From positions 72,194,708 to 72,258,707 of the forward strand of contig NC_091120.1 of assembly GCF_040183065.1 (NCBI RefSeq): a stretch of 64,000 bases of DNA. Reading direction: 5' to 3'. Shown here one piece after another: positions 48,861-63,100 of this stretch (the stretch's first letter is position 1; every line of letters starts with the position of its first letter). This stretch comes from Periplaneta americana (taxonomy: Eukaryota; Arthropoda; Insecta; Blattodea; Blattidae). The notes under the pieces were generated by a model that saw only the letters and a program-made list of their open reading frames with translations, ran no database searches and had not been told where the DNA came from. Made by a program: the position numbers and the translations under genes.

Positions 48861-51800
48861 CATATGCAATAGCTGCAACAGCTTCTACATCGGACATACA
48901 GGCAAATCACTTCAAACACGTTACAAAGAACATAACACAGCCATAACTAAACCACACAACACATCTACATACGCATAACACATCACAAGCGCCAAACACA
49001 CCTGCAGCAACATAGATACAGACATGGAAATTCTACATATCCAACCGAAAAACCAGAAACTAAACACACTAGAACAATACGAAATATACAGACACGCAAA
49101 AACATATCCACAACAAATCCTCAACACATTATTGAATTTCAGAACACACACACACACTGTTTTAATCCACGCTACACAACACAAACGCACCCCCAGCAAA
49201 ACAAATGGTGAAACCGGAAACGCAAGGACCTCACCAGTTCTGAATTTGGCTCCTAAGCTAAAACTAGTCAACTAGGTATTTATAAACTTAGTTCAATATT
49301 AACACGTGAAAGTGATCACCATAAATTATATTCCTCGGTGATACAGTGTTAAAAGTTGTGTAATCAAGATGTATAATTATATTTTACTGTGTATATTTTT
49401 TGTTCCCATAAAATAGTAAGCATCCTACATAATTATATGATCTGGTTTGTTCAATAACGTTATTGTTTGTTACTATTTTACCCCTTATTGCTTCATGCCA
49501 TGCTAAATATATACTTTCCAACAAATTATTCAGATCCGATCATAGCGGAGCGAATTATTTTTCACAGAATACTCTTATAAGTCTCTATACATAACAAAAT
49601 GTACTGTCTGCCTCTAAGGAATTTGTCTCCGCTGGATCAAATATCCTTATCCGTGCGGAGGACTTGTGTTTTGTTATAGTCTTATTGCTCGACTTCAGGT
49701 GGATGCTTGAATTAAAATCGGTTACTAATGACGTAGTCCATACGGAGAAGATTTAGCAATCGTTTCACTAATACGCAATCATTAGTACAATACACAACGT
49801 ATATATAGGGTATAACAAAATACTGGGACAAATTTGGGAGCGAATTCTCTACACCTGAACTAGAACAAATGTAATATAAATGTATTAGCCTGTTTTATGA
49901 GTTATTATTGAGAGATGACATTTAACGAGTTTGAATGGTACAACCCAACTACTTAGGTGTGTTACAAATAATATAGGCTAATTAACTCTTGTAGATAATC
50001 TATTGGTGTTATCGATACACGTTTACTACTGAAGTAGGCCTACATCATACACTATACCTTGCATTGCGAAGGAAACTTGCTTACACTCGTGGTTATTCCG
50101 TTTCGTACATTTGACTTTTATTCCTAACCATGGCATGATATCCATTTCGTGAGTCGTTCTAATCGTAATGAACGCAGCGTTGCGCAGCTGTACCAGATGG
50201 CGTTCCCAACCCGAAGGCAACCAAATCATAAAACCAGCATATGTCAACAACATTGTTCGAGATGCAGTTGCTAATATCTACTATGACAGATGGATAGGTA
50301 AGGGAGGATCACTTCCATGGCCTGCACGTTCCCCCAATCTTAATCCTTTACTTTTTGTCTGTGGGGGCACCTAAAAGCCCTATTTTATTCAACAAACATT
50401 CCAAATGAAGAGACACTTCATCAACGTATTGTAGGAGCCTGTGAAACTATTTGACACTGCCCTCGGGTTTTCGAAAAGGTGGACAGTCCATAATCCGGCG
50501 TGTTCATGCGTACGTTGAAGCAGACGGAGTGAATTCTGAATACTTACTGTGAATTGAGAGTTTAAACATTGTAAATGTGATATTTTAAATATATCCCACC
50601 AGTTTGAATTAAAATATCACTATTTGTCTTAGTTTTTTAACAACTCATGAAACAGTCATTTCTGAACATAACTTAAGTTTATATGACATTTCTTCCTGAG
50701 TTGGTGTGGAGAATTCGATCCCAAAGTTTTTCCCAATATTTTTGTTACACCTTATATACATGCCGAAATAATATTAGTTTTAGGCAGACGTATCCTTTAT
50801 ATATGGTTTTACAGAATTGTGATTGTCACGATCGTATTACATAATGTATACATTACTCCATTCCTTCCGAGTTAAACTCCTCAGAGTATGACAGTACGAG
50901 TATAAGCATATTCTGAGAAGCTATCCTTCTCATCTTAAAATTATTGCGACTATTTCGTTTATATGATGTCATTCCATTTTCGACCAATGAAGTGTAATCT
51001 AAATTTGAATTTCACCCAATCACAGTCATGCATCGCGATAATTTATGCAGCTCCATTTATCACTGTCAATTTACCGCATGGTCGTTCTTTTGTTTAGTTA
51101 GTATCGCCAACTGTTTCCACGTAAATCGATGAGCATGAATCCTTTGTACTTCCACATCTACATCTTCATCTTCATCTTCTAATTCTATGTCCACTGTATC
51201 TGAAGAAAATGACACTCCTTCATACCAATTGTTAATTTAATTAATGTATTAATCAGGTTATTGTAATTATACTACAAAATGTTTAAATTAAATTATGATT
51301 TCAGCAGATAATGAAAACGCATTTCTGTTACAATAACAATAGAAAAGCGCAGTACATGTTAATTAACATTTCTAAACCCCTATTTCGCTTTTCTCAATTG
51401 GCATTACTGAATAACATTCAATTTCTTTATTGCAGTAATCGTTATTCATCTATTTCGACTTCACAATATCTGAATAGGTTAAGTATTCATAAAATGCTTC
51501 GTTTCGCTCGTGGATTTATCGGTAATTCTCAGACCTCTTGTGATATTACTATAGATAAAATGTACCATTGTTTATAATAGGTCTACAAAAACTAAATGTT
51601 TATTTACACGATAAAACTAAATAGAAAAGTTTAGTTTTGTTTACAGATTTGCAGTAAAATTCAATAATTTTAGTAATGGATTTTGCAGGATGATTTTTGG
51701 CAAAAAAAAACTAAAAACTCCCAAAATAGATTATTCTGAGCATGATAAGGTCCCTGTTCTCCAGTTACTCGTTCTATTATAGTCGAGGCTTACCTTTCTT

Positions 51801-54151
51801 GCTCTGGTGGTCGATATGACGTCTTGGTCGAACTACGTAGAAAAAAATTACATTTACGTGTAAAAACAACAAAAAGTATTAGCAGTGGAGATGGAAGTCT
51901 TGTCTCTATCAGACCAAAAGGGAACAATGCTACTAGTGGTTAGCTGGGTCTCTTTCAACCGCACTGAAGAAGAGAGGAAATAGTACCGGAACAATGATTC
52001 TGATGCTTCATTGGACCTCTTTCAACTGCAATAAAGCAGAGAGAAAATAGGCAGGATTAGACAGACAGGCAGGCAGGCAAACTGAAAATAGATACACGCC
52101 AGATCACTTTCTCGACCTAAAAATTGGTCATTTTTTCCATCACAATACCGTCTCTATGCTTTGTAAAAATGAACACGAGATTGCGATATACTACTACTAG
52201 CAGTACAACAAGTGGGAGATATTAATAAAAGGAAGTTACTCAAGAATCTGAGCATTGTCGCTGTTTGATATTAATAATAAGATCTTGCTCATGTTACTCG
52301 CCGAGGTCGTGCTCAATTACCTCGGCCGCAGAGCAAGTGCTCATGTTTTGATATTAATAAAGCAGAGGTCATGCTCATTTTTTCGAGCAAATGCTTACGA
52401 TATCCTGAGGTAGCTTATTAGCAGACTCAACGTACTCGAGAGACGTTTATAAACGTGATGGCAACATTCATGAATGTGATTCCTGATCGAAGAAGAAAGA
52501 TTTATAAAAGACGAGGGGCTCTGATGTGCATAGTTACTAAGATTTGTACAGATTTGAACGGGAAAATGATGTGTAGTGGCTTACGGAACATTTCTTACCC
52601 GAATCGAACGAAACAAGGGGTGGAACACTAAGGAATGCAGAAAAAAAGATAATATTTCTAAGGTGCGTAGGAGACCCTGGTTTTCAGGTTGGTGTAGTAG
52701 AAGATATTGGTATTTCACAAGGGACTGTGTCCTTAGAATTCTGGGAAATTATCTGTGCAATTAAGGAAAAAGTAGACAATTGGATACAATTACCAATGCT
52801 GCTCTTGAGGCAGCTAAAATCCAATGGTCAAACAAGTGTACATTCCCTGATAAATTTTTAAATTATGGTTTATTTAACGACGCTCGCAACTGCAGAGATT
52901 GTATCAGCGTCGTCGGTGTGCCGGAATTTTGTCCCGCAGGAGTTCTTTTACGTGCCAGTAAATCTACGGGCACTGACATGAACCTGTCACATTTATGCAC
53001 ACTTAAATGCCATCGACCTGAGCCGGGATCGAACCCGCAACCTCGAGCGCAGAAGGTCAGCACTATATCCACTGCGCTACCGAGGTCGACACATTCCCGA
53101 TGTTATAGGGGCAGTGGACTGTACCCACGTGTTAATAAAAAAAACTATACATGGGGATATATATATAAATAGTAAAGGAGTCCCCAGTATTAACGTGCAG
53201 GCTACGTGCAATGGAAATGAGAGATTCACCAGCGTTAACGTCAGGTGGCCTGGTTCCGTGCATGATTCCCGTATATGGAGAAATTCTTTAAAAAGGTTTT
53301 TCTTGTTTACAGTCCTTTTTAGGTCTGTTTTCGATTTCAATCGGCTTCTCATATTATTAATATTTTTCATAATCTGGTTTTCTATCATTTCCATGCCAAA
53401 TTCCTGCTTTATTACTTCCCTGATGGATTCGAAAGCTAGGGGAAGTCGATGTAATTTGGACCGGCGTGTAATTTGAATTGATTTGGATTTTGGTATTTGC
53501 AAGTTTGGTCAACTCCTGTCTCAGGTAGGAATAGCAAGACCGTTGAGAGTAACTTTCTGCCTGCAAGTTATTTTGCTGTTACATTCAAAGGTGAGGAGTG
53601 AGAAGAAAATAAGTTCATTACTCACAATCCTTAAAACCTTACACTCTGTCGCGATTGAGTGCTGTGTAGTTACTATATAGATGTTTTGCTTGTTCAAGTA
53701 TTGCAAAAATATAAAGATAACTTATACCATAGCTGCATTCGTCTATTTACAATATTTTTGTAATATTTGTTTATAAATGGAATATTTGCACGGTGTGTAA
53801 TTTGAACCGACCACGAGTGTGTAATTTAGACCATTGAAGCAATATTTTAATTTTTGCGCTAGTGGATGGTTTTACCTGTGATTCTGAGGACGATATTGAA
53901 TAAAAGCTTTTAATATTTGACAGAGAGATAAATATTATATAAAGACATATACAATAACCCCATAATTCTGCTTTATATTCACAAACTTAGATACAGTAAG
54001 TTTCTTATATTGAAATAGTCTCTAATAAACACGAACGTAAAAAACTTTCGCCCATTTTTAATTTGTTCTGGAAGTCTGGCTGTGGCCCTCGCAGTGCAAT
54101 AGTTGTAAAAAGCGAGCCCAAGAAGACTGTGCCGAAATTCGGGATGAACTA

Positions 54152-54202
<51 letters not shown>

Positions 54203-54433
54203 AATATTTTAATATGATTTATTTAACGACGCTCGCAACTGCAGAGGTTATACCAACGTCGACGGTGTGCCGGAATTTTATCCCGCAGGAGTTATTTTAC
54301 ATGTCAGTAAATCTACTGACATAAGCCTGTCACATTTATGCACACTTAAATGCCACCGACCTGGGCCGGGATCGAACCCGCAATCTCGAGCACAGAAGCC
54401 CAGCACTGTACCGACTACGTTACCGAAGCCGAC

Positions 54434-54517
<84 letters not shown>

Positions 54518-57500
54518 GCCACGTGTGCAAAGGTACGTACAATGTATCATAATATTCCATTTTATTGTTTAGAATTATTAAATAAATTAAATTTCATTAC
54601 GGCAGTTTATATATACCAGTCCAAATTACACGATTTCCCGGTCCAAATTACATGGAAACACATTCTATTATAAACATTGTTTTTAAACAATTTATGACAA
54701 TTATACCGGTATTAAGGCGGCCGGGTAGCTCAGTTGTAGAGAAGCTGGCTACGGACTGGAAGGTCCGGGTTCGATCCCAGGTGGTGACAGGATTTTTTCT
54801 CGTTGCCAAACTTTCAGAACGGCCCCGAGGTTCACTCAGCCTCCTACAAAATTGAGTACTGGGTCTTTCCCGGGGGTAAAAGGCGGTCAGAGCGTGGTGC
54901 CGACCACACCACGTCATTCTAGTGCCGAGGTCATGGAAAGCATGGGGCTCTACCTCCATGCCCCCCCAAGTGCCTTCATGGCATGTTACGGGGATACCTT
55001 TACCTATACCGGTATTAATATTTAGTTTCACCAAAGCATTCACTGCACTATACTAAATTTTGTTTATAAAATTTATAGAGATTTCATTGAAGTGGATGAA
55101 GTAATAAACGATTTAAGTCAAGTGATCTAAATTGCATGGACGTTTCCTACATGTTTTTTTTTTTGCTGTCAGGGAGTTGTGATTTCTGAAGCACTTTTTT
55201 ATGGACTTCAATAATTTGTACAAAACGTTTTTGTGCTTTCCTCCATTGTGGAACGTAAACGAAATTTTTAAGCCACTCCTCAGACCGAACACGTTTTGTT
55301 TGTTAAGATAGCCTATCTACTATTGGCAACCCTCTGATATGAAATAGAGTCGGAAGTGCGGAAGGATGTAAATAAAGAAAAAACAAAAGTTGAACGAATA
55401 CAGAGCAAATGCTCATGTCGCTGATCTTTTGCTCCGCCATTTGAAGATATTTTTATTAATACAAACTAGCGACGCTGTGCTCGTGTTCATCAGGTCTTAC
55501 TCACTAGGAGTTTCTCAGTTTTATTAATATGTCCCAGGTCACTAGTGTGTGTCACTAGAGACAATGTAAATGAATCTCAAGATTTTATTAGTAATTCAAC
55601 AAAAGACGTTTTTCTTTGTCCCAACCAGTGTTCCCAAGTCAGCGGTTTTGTAGATAAATCTGCTGTTTTCAGAACTATAGTGAGCTACAGAATTTTACTT
55701 TCAGCGGCTAGCTATTTATTTGGCGTTTTTTTATGATTCCTGCAGAGGGAGATGATATTTTTAAGCTTTTTTTCTGTGAAGATGTTATAATTGTTTTTGT
55801 ATGTACTTGCGGACAACAATATTAGTTAATCATAAACCATAGATTAATATGGTATTATCACAGTCTAGTATATAGTCACGAAGCTCAATACTTAATAAAT
55901 ACGCATTCATAGATAGTTGCTGACCACCAGGATCGCTACTATCGCCTCATCATAGACTCCTTTCCCTAGCAGACGATAACGTATGTTCGGGTTTTCTATT
56001 TCAATGTATGGAGCTCAGTGAAAAATTATATTATAACTTTATTGCGTATACTCCTAAGTTTTATGTTATGTAATGTGTCCATAAGTTCCGTTTACTTTTT
56101 GTTGCATAATATGTTGCAGAAATAATGACAAAACTGTGTTATTTTAATGTGAAGGGAATTTTACATGTTAACAATCTGTTCGCATGAACATTTTAAGTTT
56201 GGAATGGAAGCTATTTTGAGGTTTAATAAAAAAAAATTTATATTGTGATTTTAATTTAGCATATCTACCTTCCTTAATTGTAGACAGAAAATTTACCATA
56301 CCACTCATATGAAATTAGTGTAAGTACGAATGTCTTACTTCGTCTCTTAGGCAGTAGATAAATACAATAATTCAGTACTCAATTGTAGCATTAAAATACA
56401 GACAAATTGAATATACGGGGTATCATACATGACATTATGTTTAATTATAATGTATAATTGCGGATATAGGAATATAAGTTAAATATAATAAACATAACCT
56501 ATAATTTCCATATGACGTAACATACATATATAATGGCACGGCATTGGAGACTTTGTAAATCTTGTTGCTCTAGTAATAGCGCTGTGAGGTTACAGTATTT
56601 CAATATAGTGCAGTACAGCTGTTCTTTAGTCGAGTGTCCGAAGGCCAATAAGGCAGCACTCGTAAAGCGGTGGAACTAGCGCTGAGGTAGTTCCTGTGAT
56701 TTCGGAAGTGAAAATCGTTGAATTTACAAGAGATTTTTTGTGGAGGTCCAGTTGATCGTAAAAGCAAGACATAATAAAAGCTTAAACTAACCAAACCTAA
56801 CCTGTCATAAATCCGTACATTATGCAAGGAGTATGAGTACAAAGGAACTACCTCAGCGCTAGTTTAGCCTTCTAACATATTACATTAATCGGACTTCAGA
56901 TTGGAGTACCGTAAGAAACTAATAAATACAACTGAAATATAGACAAATTGCATTTACTGTACAAGTTACCATACATAAGTTTATGCTTAATTATAATGTA
57001 TAAATGCGAATATTAAAGTACTGGTACTGTAAATATATTATGTTATAACCTATAATTTCATGTATGCTTTGTTTTTGTAAATGAATGTTTAATCATAAAG
57101 AGTAAATAATGAACTGAATTATTATTTTCATTTATTATAACTTATATTATGATTCATTCATTCATAGTGTTATGCCCATGGGCAGGTCTTTCACTGCAAA
57201 TCCAGCATTCTCCAGTCTTTCCTACTTTCTGCCTTCCTCTTTGTCTCCTCATATGATCCATATATCTTAATCTTAATATTATATATTATTTAATTTATCG
57301 TTCTTCACTGTAGTGTATCACAGACATATTTAAAACTTAAAACCAGACTCATTGTTGGCAGGTACGTCTCCAGCTCAGTATGAAATCAGATTTCGTACGG
57401 GCTGGTGTGATTGTGAATGTGGTTTCGAAGTGTCCAGTATATTCTTGATCTATATCATTCAGTTTCGAAGAAATATGCCGCGTAAAACTTCTTACTTATA

Positions 57501-59809
57501 AAAGTTTAGTGATGTGTGAATAAAACATTGTGTTGAAAGACTGCATGGAAGAAATTGCCGGTGATAGATGGAAAGCTCGATGTAGGTAGATAGATAGATG
57601 GATTTATTGAGTAATATTGTACATACAAATTTTATATTATCATAATTTTCTATAAATTCCAATGCACGGGTCTTCTGACCGTACGTGCTTTGTACCTAAA
57701 ACAAGTCCTACTTTGTAGGTTTCACCCCCCCCCCTTCACTTATGATTATATCCAACTACTCTCTAAAAGAACACACATATTAAAATGAAAATGGCACAAA
57801 AACACATTATATAATATATCCTGGCATACCTATATCCTAACCAAAAACAGACACAAAAGTGCACAGTTGGGTAGATACTATTATCCCTTCCTCAGTTCGT
57901 GTCACAAACTTCAATAGCTGAAATTCTAATCTTTCTCGCCTTCAAGAGGAACAAGCCAATCTTTTGTTCGCATTCTCTATTCCCCATGAGGTCGAGAAAT
58001 GCAAGAGAACTCCTATTTTGACTTAGCGTCGAGGGTGGTAGATATTTTCTCCGTACATGTTCCAATTCGACACACTGTAATAAAATATGTTTATAGGAGT
58101 CCTTTTCTCTGCAAAGCGGACAAAGGCGCTCTCCTTCTTCTTGACAATTTTATTACCCGCCCATGCCCCCATCTTAGCCACGCTAAACCTGCTCTGCTGT
58201 CTTTGTTACAAGAGTTTATGTAGTCACATCTCCCCAGTTAAGCATGAGATCTTATTGTAAATGTAGTGAGGACTTTTACGAACATTGGAGCTCAATCTCT
58301 TGCCTCTCGATATCAATTAAACGCATTTTCTCATTACGCCATACATTCCTTCTGTTATTCTCTCCTTTCTCCCACACCCATCCCATTCCTATATGATAGA
58401 GCCCTCTCTGCAGTTTAGGCTCGATGTAAATGGTGTAAAGTGATATTGAATGTAAGATATTCAGATTTAATTGTCTACACAATTTTTGCATAGAACATAG
58501 AGCCTACGAAGTGATACACACTTTCCATAATTTAGCCTACATTTTTATAAAATTCTCCAGTTCCTACAACTGTATAGTTTGTATTTCATATTTGGAAGTG
58601 ATGTGTTAAGAAAAGTCTGGAATTTTTCAACTACAATTTAGCGTTTTTTTTAACTTGTGCAGCGGTAAATGAAATTCTGAGTTGGCAACACTGGCCCCAA
58701 TTGTTGAAAAACAATTTTTAATTAAGATCGTATGAAAACGCAGCTATTTCTCTTTTCAGAGAAAGCCTGCACAGATCCTGCCCTACATTGTGGTATCTTT
58801 GGTCATCCTGGTGGCTATAGCTCTGACGGTCATCACTGCAGTTCTTTCCGGCGTATACACAATCACGGAGTTTGGGAACTTCCTCCTGCCTGTTTCTGTG
58901 ATGTTATTCGGTAAATTTGTCTTTAAGCCCCGGATTTGTAGAATCTTAGATTCCATAACACTAGAACATGTTCTACTGGAGAATTTCACAGGCTTATAAT
59001 ACTTGTGATATTATTTCACCCGTTTCTTAGAATGAAAGTGTAGTTTGTTTCTCGTTTAAAGATCTATGTTGTTGTTTTTTCGTTATTTTACGACGCTGTA
59101 TCAACATCTCAGGTTATTTAGCGTCTGAATGAAATGAAGGTGATAATGCCGGTGAAATGAATCCGGGGTCCAGCACCGAAAGTTACCCAGCATTTGCTCA
59201 TATTGGGTTGAGGGAAAACCCCGGAAAAAAACCTCAACCAGGTAACTTGCCTCAACCGGGATTCGAACCCGGGCCACCTTGTTTCGCGGCCAGACGCGCT
59301 GACCGTTACTCCACAGGTGTGGACTAAAGATCTATGTTAGTGTAATTTCATTCTCAAACATGTAATTCCACATTATTTATAACTCAATCAAAATACTTTC
59401 TGTTCATCGACATTATTTGAATATTACATATTTGGAAAGTATATAATATTTTGTCAGTTTTACAATGTTCCTACCTGTAATTATATAAGCCTACGTTTTT
59501 TATGACACCTCATAGTTTTTAATTCTCAGAACAAGTTCTTCAGTACAAAGTCGTCTGGCCAATGTTTGCGCAATAATAAAAAAGAACAAGAAAAACAATT
59601 CTCTATAAATTCAAACACATTACCTCAAAAATCAAATAGCGAAATAAATAATATACATTGAAAAGTGTACAGGTCATAGCTCTCTTCCGGAAATAAAATA
59701 ATTAATAAATATATTATTTATGCATTTATGCAATGTATAAAAGTCATAAGGTCCTGTAATATTTAATATTTAATTTTTGAAAATCCAAATTGCTTTAGAT
59801 CCTATTAAA

Positions 59810-59855
<46 letters not shown>

Positions 59856-60056
59856 GGGTGGACAAAATAAAACTGGCCCGGAAAATGTGTAATATTTACA
59901 TATATACAGTATTCATTCATTCATCCATTTATTTATTTATTTGTTTATTTATTTATTTGTTTATTTGTTTATTTATTTATTTATTTACTTATTTACTTAT
60001 TTATTTACTTATTTATTTACTTATTTATTTACTTATTTATTTACTTACTTATTTAC

Positions 60057-60143
<87 letters not shown>

Positions 60144-63100
60144 TAAGACTGTTTAAGGCTGACCTTTGTTAATGAACATCACAGAAGATGTGGAAATGGC
60201 CACAGTTGACGTCGATGCAGAACTGTGCTCGCTTCATCAAATTGTGAGACACGCGTACCAGCTCTGCCTGAGGGATAGCAGCAATAGCGTTTTTAATGTT
60301 CTGCTGTAGCTCTTCCAGTGTGTGAGGATTATTTGAATACATCTGACATTTGACAGCAAACTATTGTTCCATCGAAATCACGGTTTCCTGCATTGTCAGG
60401 GTCATTTCCGCGTCAGTCTTACACATACAAATTCAAATATTTCATATATATTTTCCGCGGGCCAGTTTTATTTTGCCCACCCTGTATATACATACCTATA
60501 TATACACATATACATAAATACACATCTATATACACATATACATACATTATATATACATACACATATGCACATACATACACATATATACACATATACACAT
60601 ACATATAGGCCTATTGTCGACGAAATTTTGAATCGTAAAATAGTACGTTATGAAATAGCCTGAAACCTTACTAACCAAGACTATTATCGCTGTTAGAAGT
60701 ATGATCAGGAATAACACAACAGTTCTGGTAGGTTAACATTTATAATTCACTTTCATTGGCTGATGACGACGTTATGCTGGTAGCAATTAATGTTTCCGCG
60801 TTGTCAAATGTGGATATGGAGAAGAATGGAGGATGCGAAATGGAGAAATAGAATAAGAAACGAAGCTGAGTAGGAAACAGCGAGTGAAGAGGGAATAATT
60901 TTGAAATTGATCAAGAAGAGAAAAAATAATTGGTCGGGTCACTGAGAAGATATTGCCTACTGCCTACTGAAGGATTCACTGAAGGAGTGGTTAACGGGAG
61001 AAGAGTTCGGAGAAGAAGAAGATGTCAAAAATAGACATCATAGACTATATAGATCATATGCGGAGACTAAGTGAAAGGCAGAAAATAGGAATGTCTGGAG
61101 AATGCTTGGTTTAGAAGTGAAAGACCTGTACTTGGACAGAACACTATGAATAAATTATTAGTAATAATTTACACGACAAAATATAGGTCGATTTTTATTT
61201 TAAAGCGTTTATTTGTAATAACTTCCGTTACAAACTATATGTAGATTTATCTGACACTCGTTCATTGCAGTTATCGGCTTGACTCGCCCAAGATCCGCAA
61301 GCAGTGGTAACAGACGCGCGAGAGATTTTTTTTTAATTTGCTGTTTTACGGCGCTTGATCAACTGCTATGGTTATTTAGTGTCTAAATAAGATGTAAGTG
61401 ATAATGCCAGCGAAATAAGTCCAGATTAAACGCCGAAAGTTGCACAGCATTTGCTTTTAATGGATTGAGATAAGAGAATAGAATAGAATGTTTTATTTTC
61501 GCTGACTGAGTTAAGGCCATAAGACCTCTTCCACTCAAGCAGCCTTAATCAATACAATAGTGACATACATATGTAAATTACGAATATTTACAATACACTT
61601 AAAGGATTCTCCAGTAATATTCTTCAGTTAAGTTTTGACTAGTACATGTTTATTTAAATTGAGATAAAACCTATAAGAAAAAGTAATAATTTATAAGCTA
61701 ATGTAATTCAATCCAGTCTATATGCAATATGTAAAGAATTATCATTAAGTTGAGATAGCTACTTGGTTAAAATGATGAGAATTAATTTAATATAAGTTTA
61801 CTAGAATTATGTTATAGAGAACAAAATATAAATCTAAAATATATTGATATAATGAGAACATTAATGTAAATGAGATTTTGCCTTTAGAGGTTTTGTATTC
61901 GATTTAGAGAAATTAATAATAAGAATGGCAGATGTTAGGTTCATTATAGGTAACAAATATTAATTAGTAATTAATCTATTAAGCAAATATTTATGTAATT
62001 TTGACCCAAATGAAGTTATTGTCCAACAACCCCTTACATCACTCGGAAGCGAGTTCAAATTTCTAGCAACTGAAACTGTATAGGATGAAGAATATAAAGA
62101 TGTCTTGTGATAAGGTATAATGAGTAAATTGTTGTGATGAGACCTGGTACTTAGCTGATGATATGCGGATAAATTTTGAAAACGAGAATCCAAGTAGATT
62201 GGGGTAGCGGTGCGCAGAATTTGGAATAAGAGAATAAGAGAATGCAGGGCTCGTCGATCGCTTAGTCTTAAGCAAGAAAGAGTTTGGAAAGACGGAGAAA
62301 CATGATCATACTTACGAATATTGCAAACATAACGGACGCACGCATTATGCACACGTTGTAGCCTGCTGCTCAAATTTACATTTAGGTTACTTAATATGAA
62401 TGAATGTATATATTGTCTTTCAGCAATATACCTTTCCGTGAGGCGGCACTTTACATTATTAATATATAGTGTCGTCTCACCGTTTTACACGCCTCTCGAA
62501 CAAGTCAATTGGGACATTACTTATTTTTAATTTATTATTGCAATTCTTCCACTAGTCTTTTCTTGTCTGTCATAAATTCTTCCTCTACTTTACTCCTAAC
62601 CCATCATTATATAAAAAATACTGTAACCCCCCCCTCACTCTACAACTCTAATTATTTGCACTTTTCACTACTCCCTTTTCCACATTTCTACTTTTTAGGT
62701 CTTAGTTTTCTTCTCTCACGATTTATTTCCCCTTCACACCATTTCCTTAAGTCATACTGTTTTTTCACCTTGTTTTCTCCTCTTCCTTCATCACTGCTCT
62801 CTGAACTATCTCCTACTTGCATTACTCTACTTCTAGTCAGCCTCTATATAGATCTTAGTTCCTTCACCCGTTTCGGAATTGCTCCCATCTGTTGTCCACT
62901 ATTTCCATTCGCTTGCATTGAGGTCTTGTTCTGCTGAGCTTGCTAAACTTGCTGAATACCAGTTCGCGTCACTCCTGTTTCTTTTTCAGTTGACGTCACT
63001 GCCTGCTTTCCGGAAATTTTCACCGAGTTTGATACGTTTGCATTTGACTTGCGTACACTCACCACACTTGTGTCACTAACCTCGCCTTTAGATACAATAT

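Larger units (their letters stand above)
52214..55535. mobile_element. PIF/Harbinger-type element, 3.3 kb, with nested SINEs
   Basis: Left GGGAGATATTAATAAAAGG and GTCGCTGTTTGATATTAATA; right in reverse complement GGGACATATTAATAAAACTG and GTCGCTAGTTTGTATTAATA. Flanks AGT and AGG resemble a 3-bp duplication. Inside are a HARBI1-type transposase segment on plus (52560-53290), a Myb-like segment on minus (53300-53502), and three SINEs (52864, 54205, 54714). Subterminal GAGCAAGTGCTCATG-like motifs recur at both ends. Confidence 0.7.

Noticed and set aside
54714-54790. Possible functional tRNA gene
   Set aside because: The tRNA-like head runs straight into a 230-bp body and the whole unit has a target duplication, as in a SINE.
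56674-56695. TGAGGTAG, the let-7 family seed, in an inverted-repeat arm
   Set aside because: Bases after the seed do not follow let-7, and the arm spacing of about 147 bp is not that of a let-7 precursor. An eight-base match is expected by chance.
59941-60172. Hydrophobic ORFs of 71 and 131 codons
   Set aside because: They are translations of the (TTTA)n tract and have no non-repeat coding content.
62509-62937. 142-codon plus-strand ORF rich in Ser and Leu
   Set aside because: It is antisense to a charged minus-strand frame that better fits a LINE ORF1 remnant.
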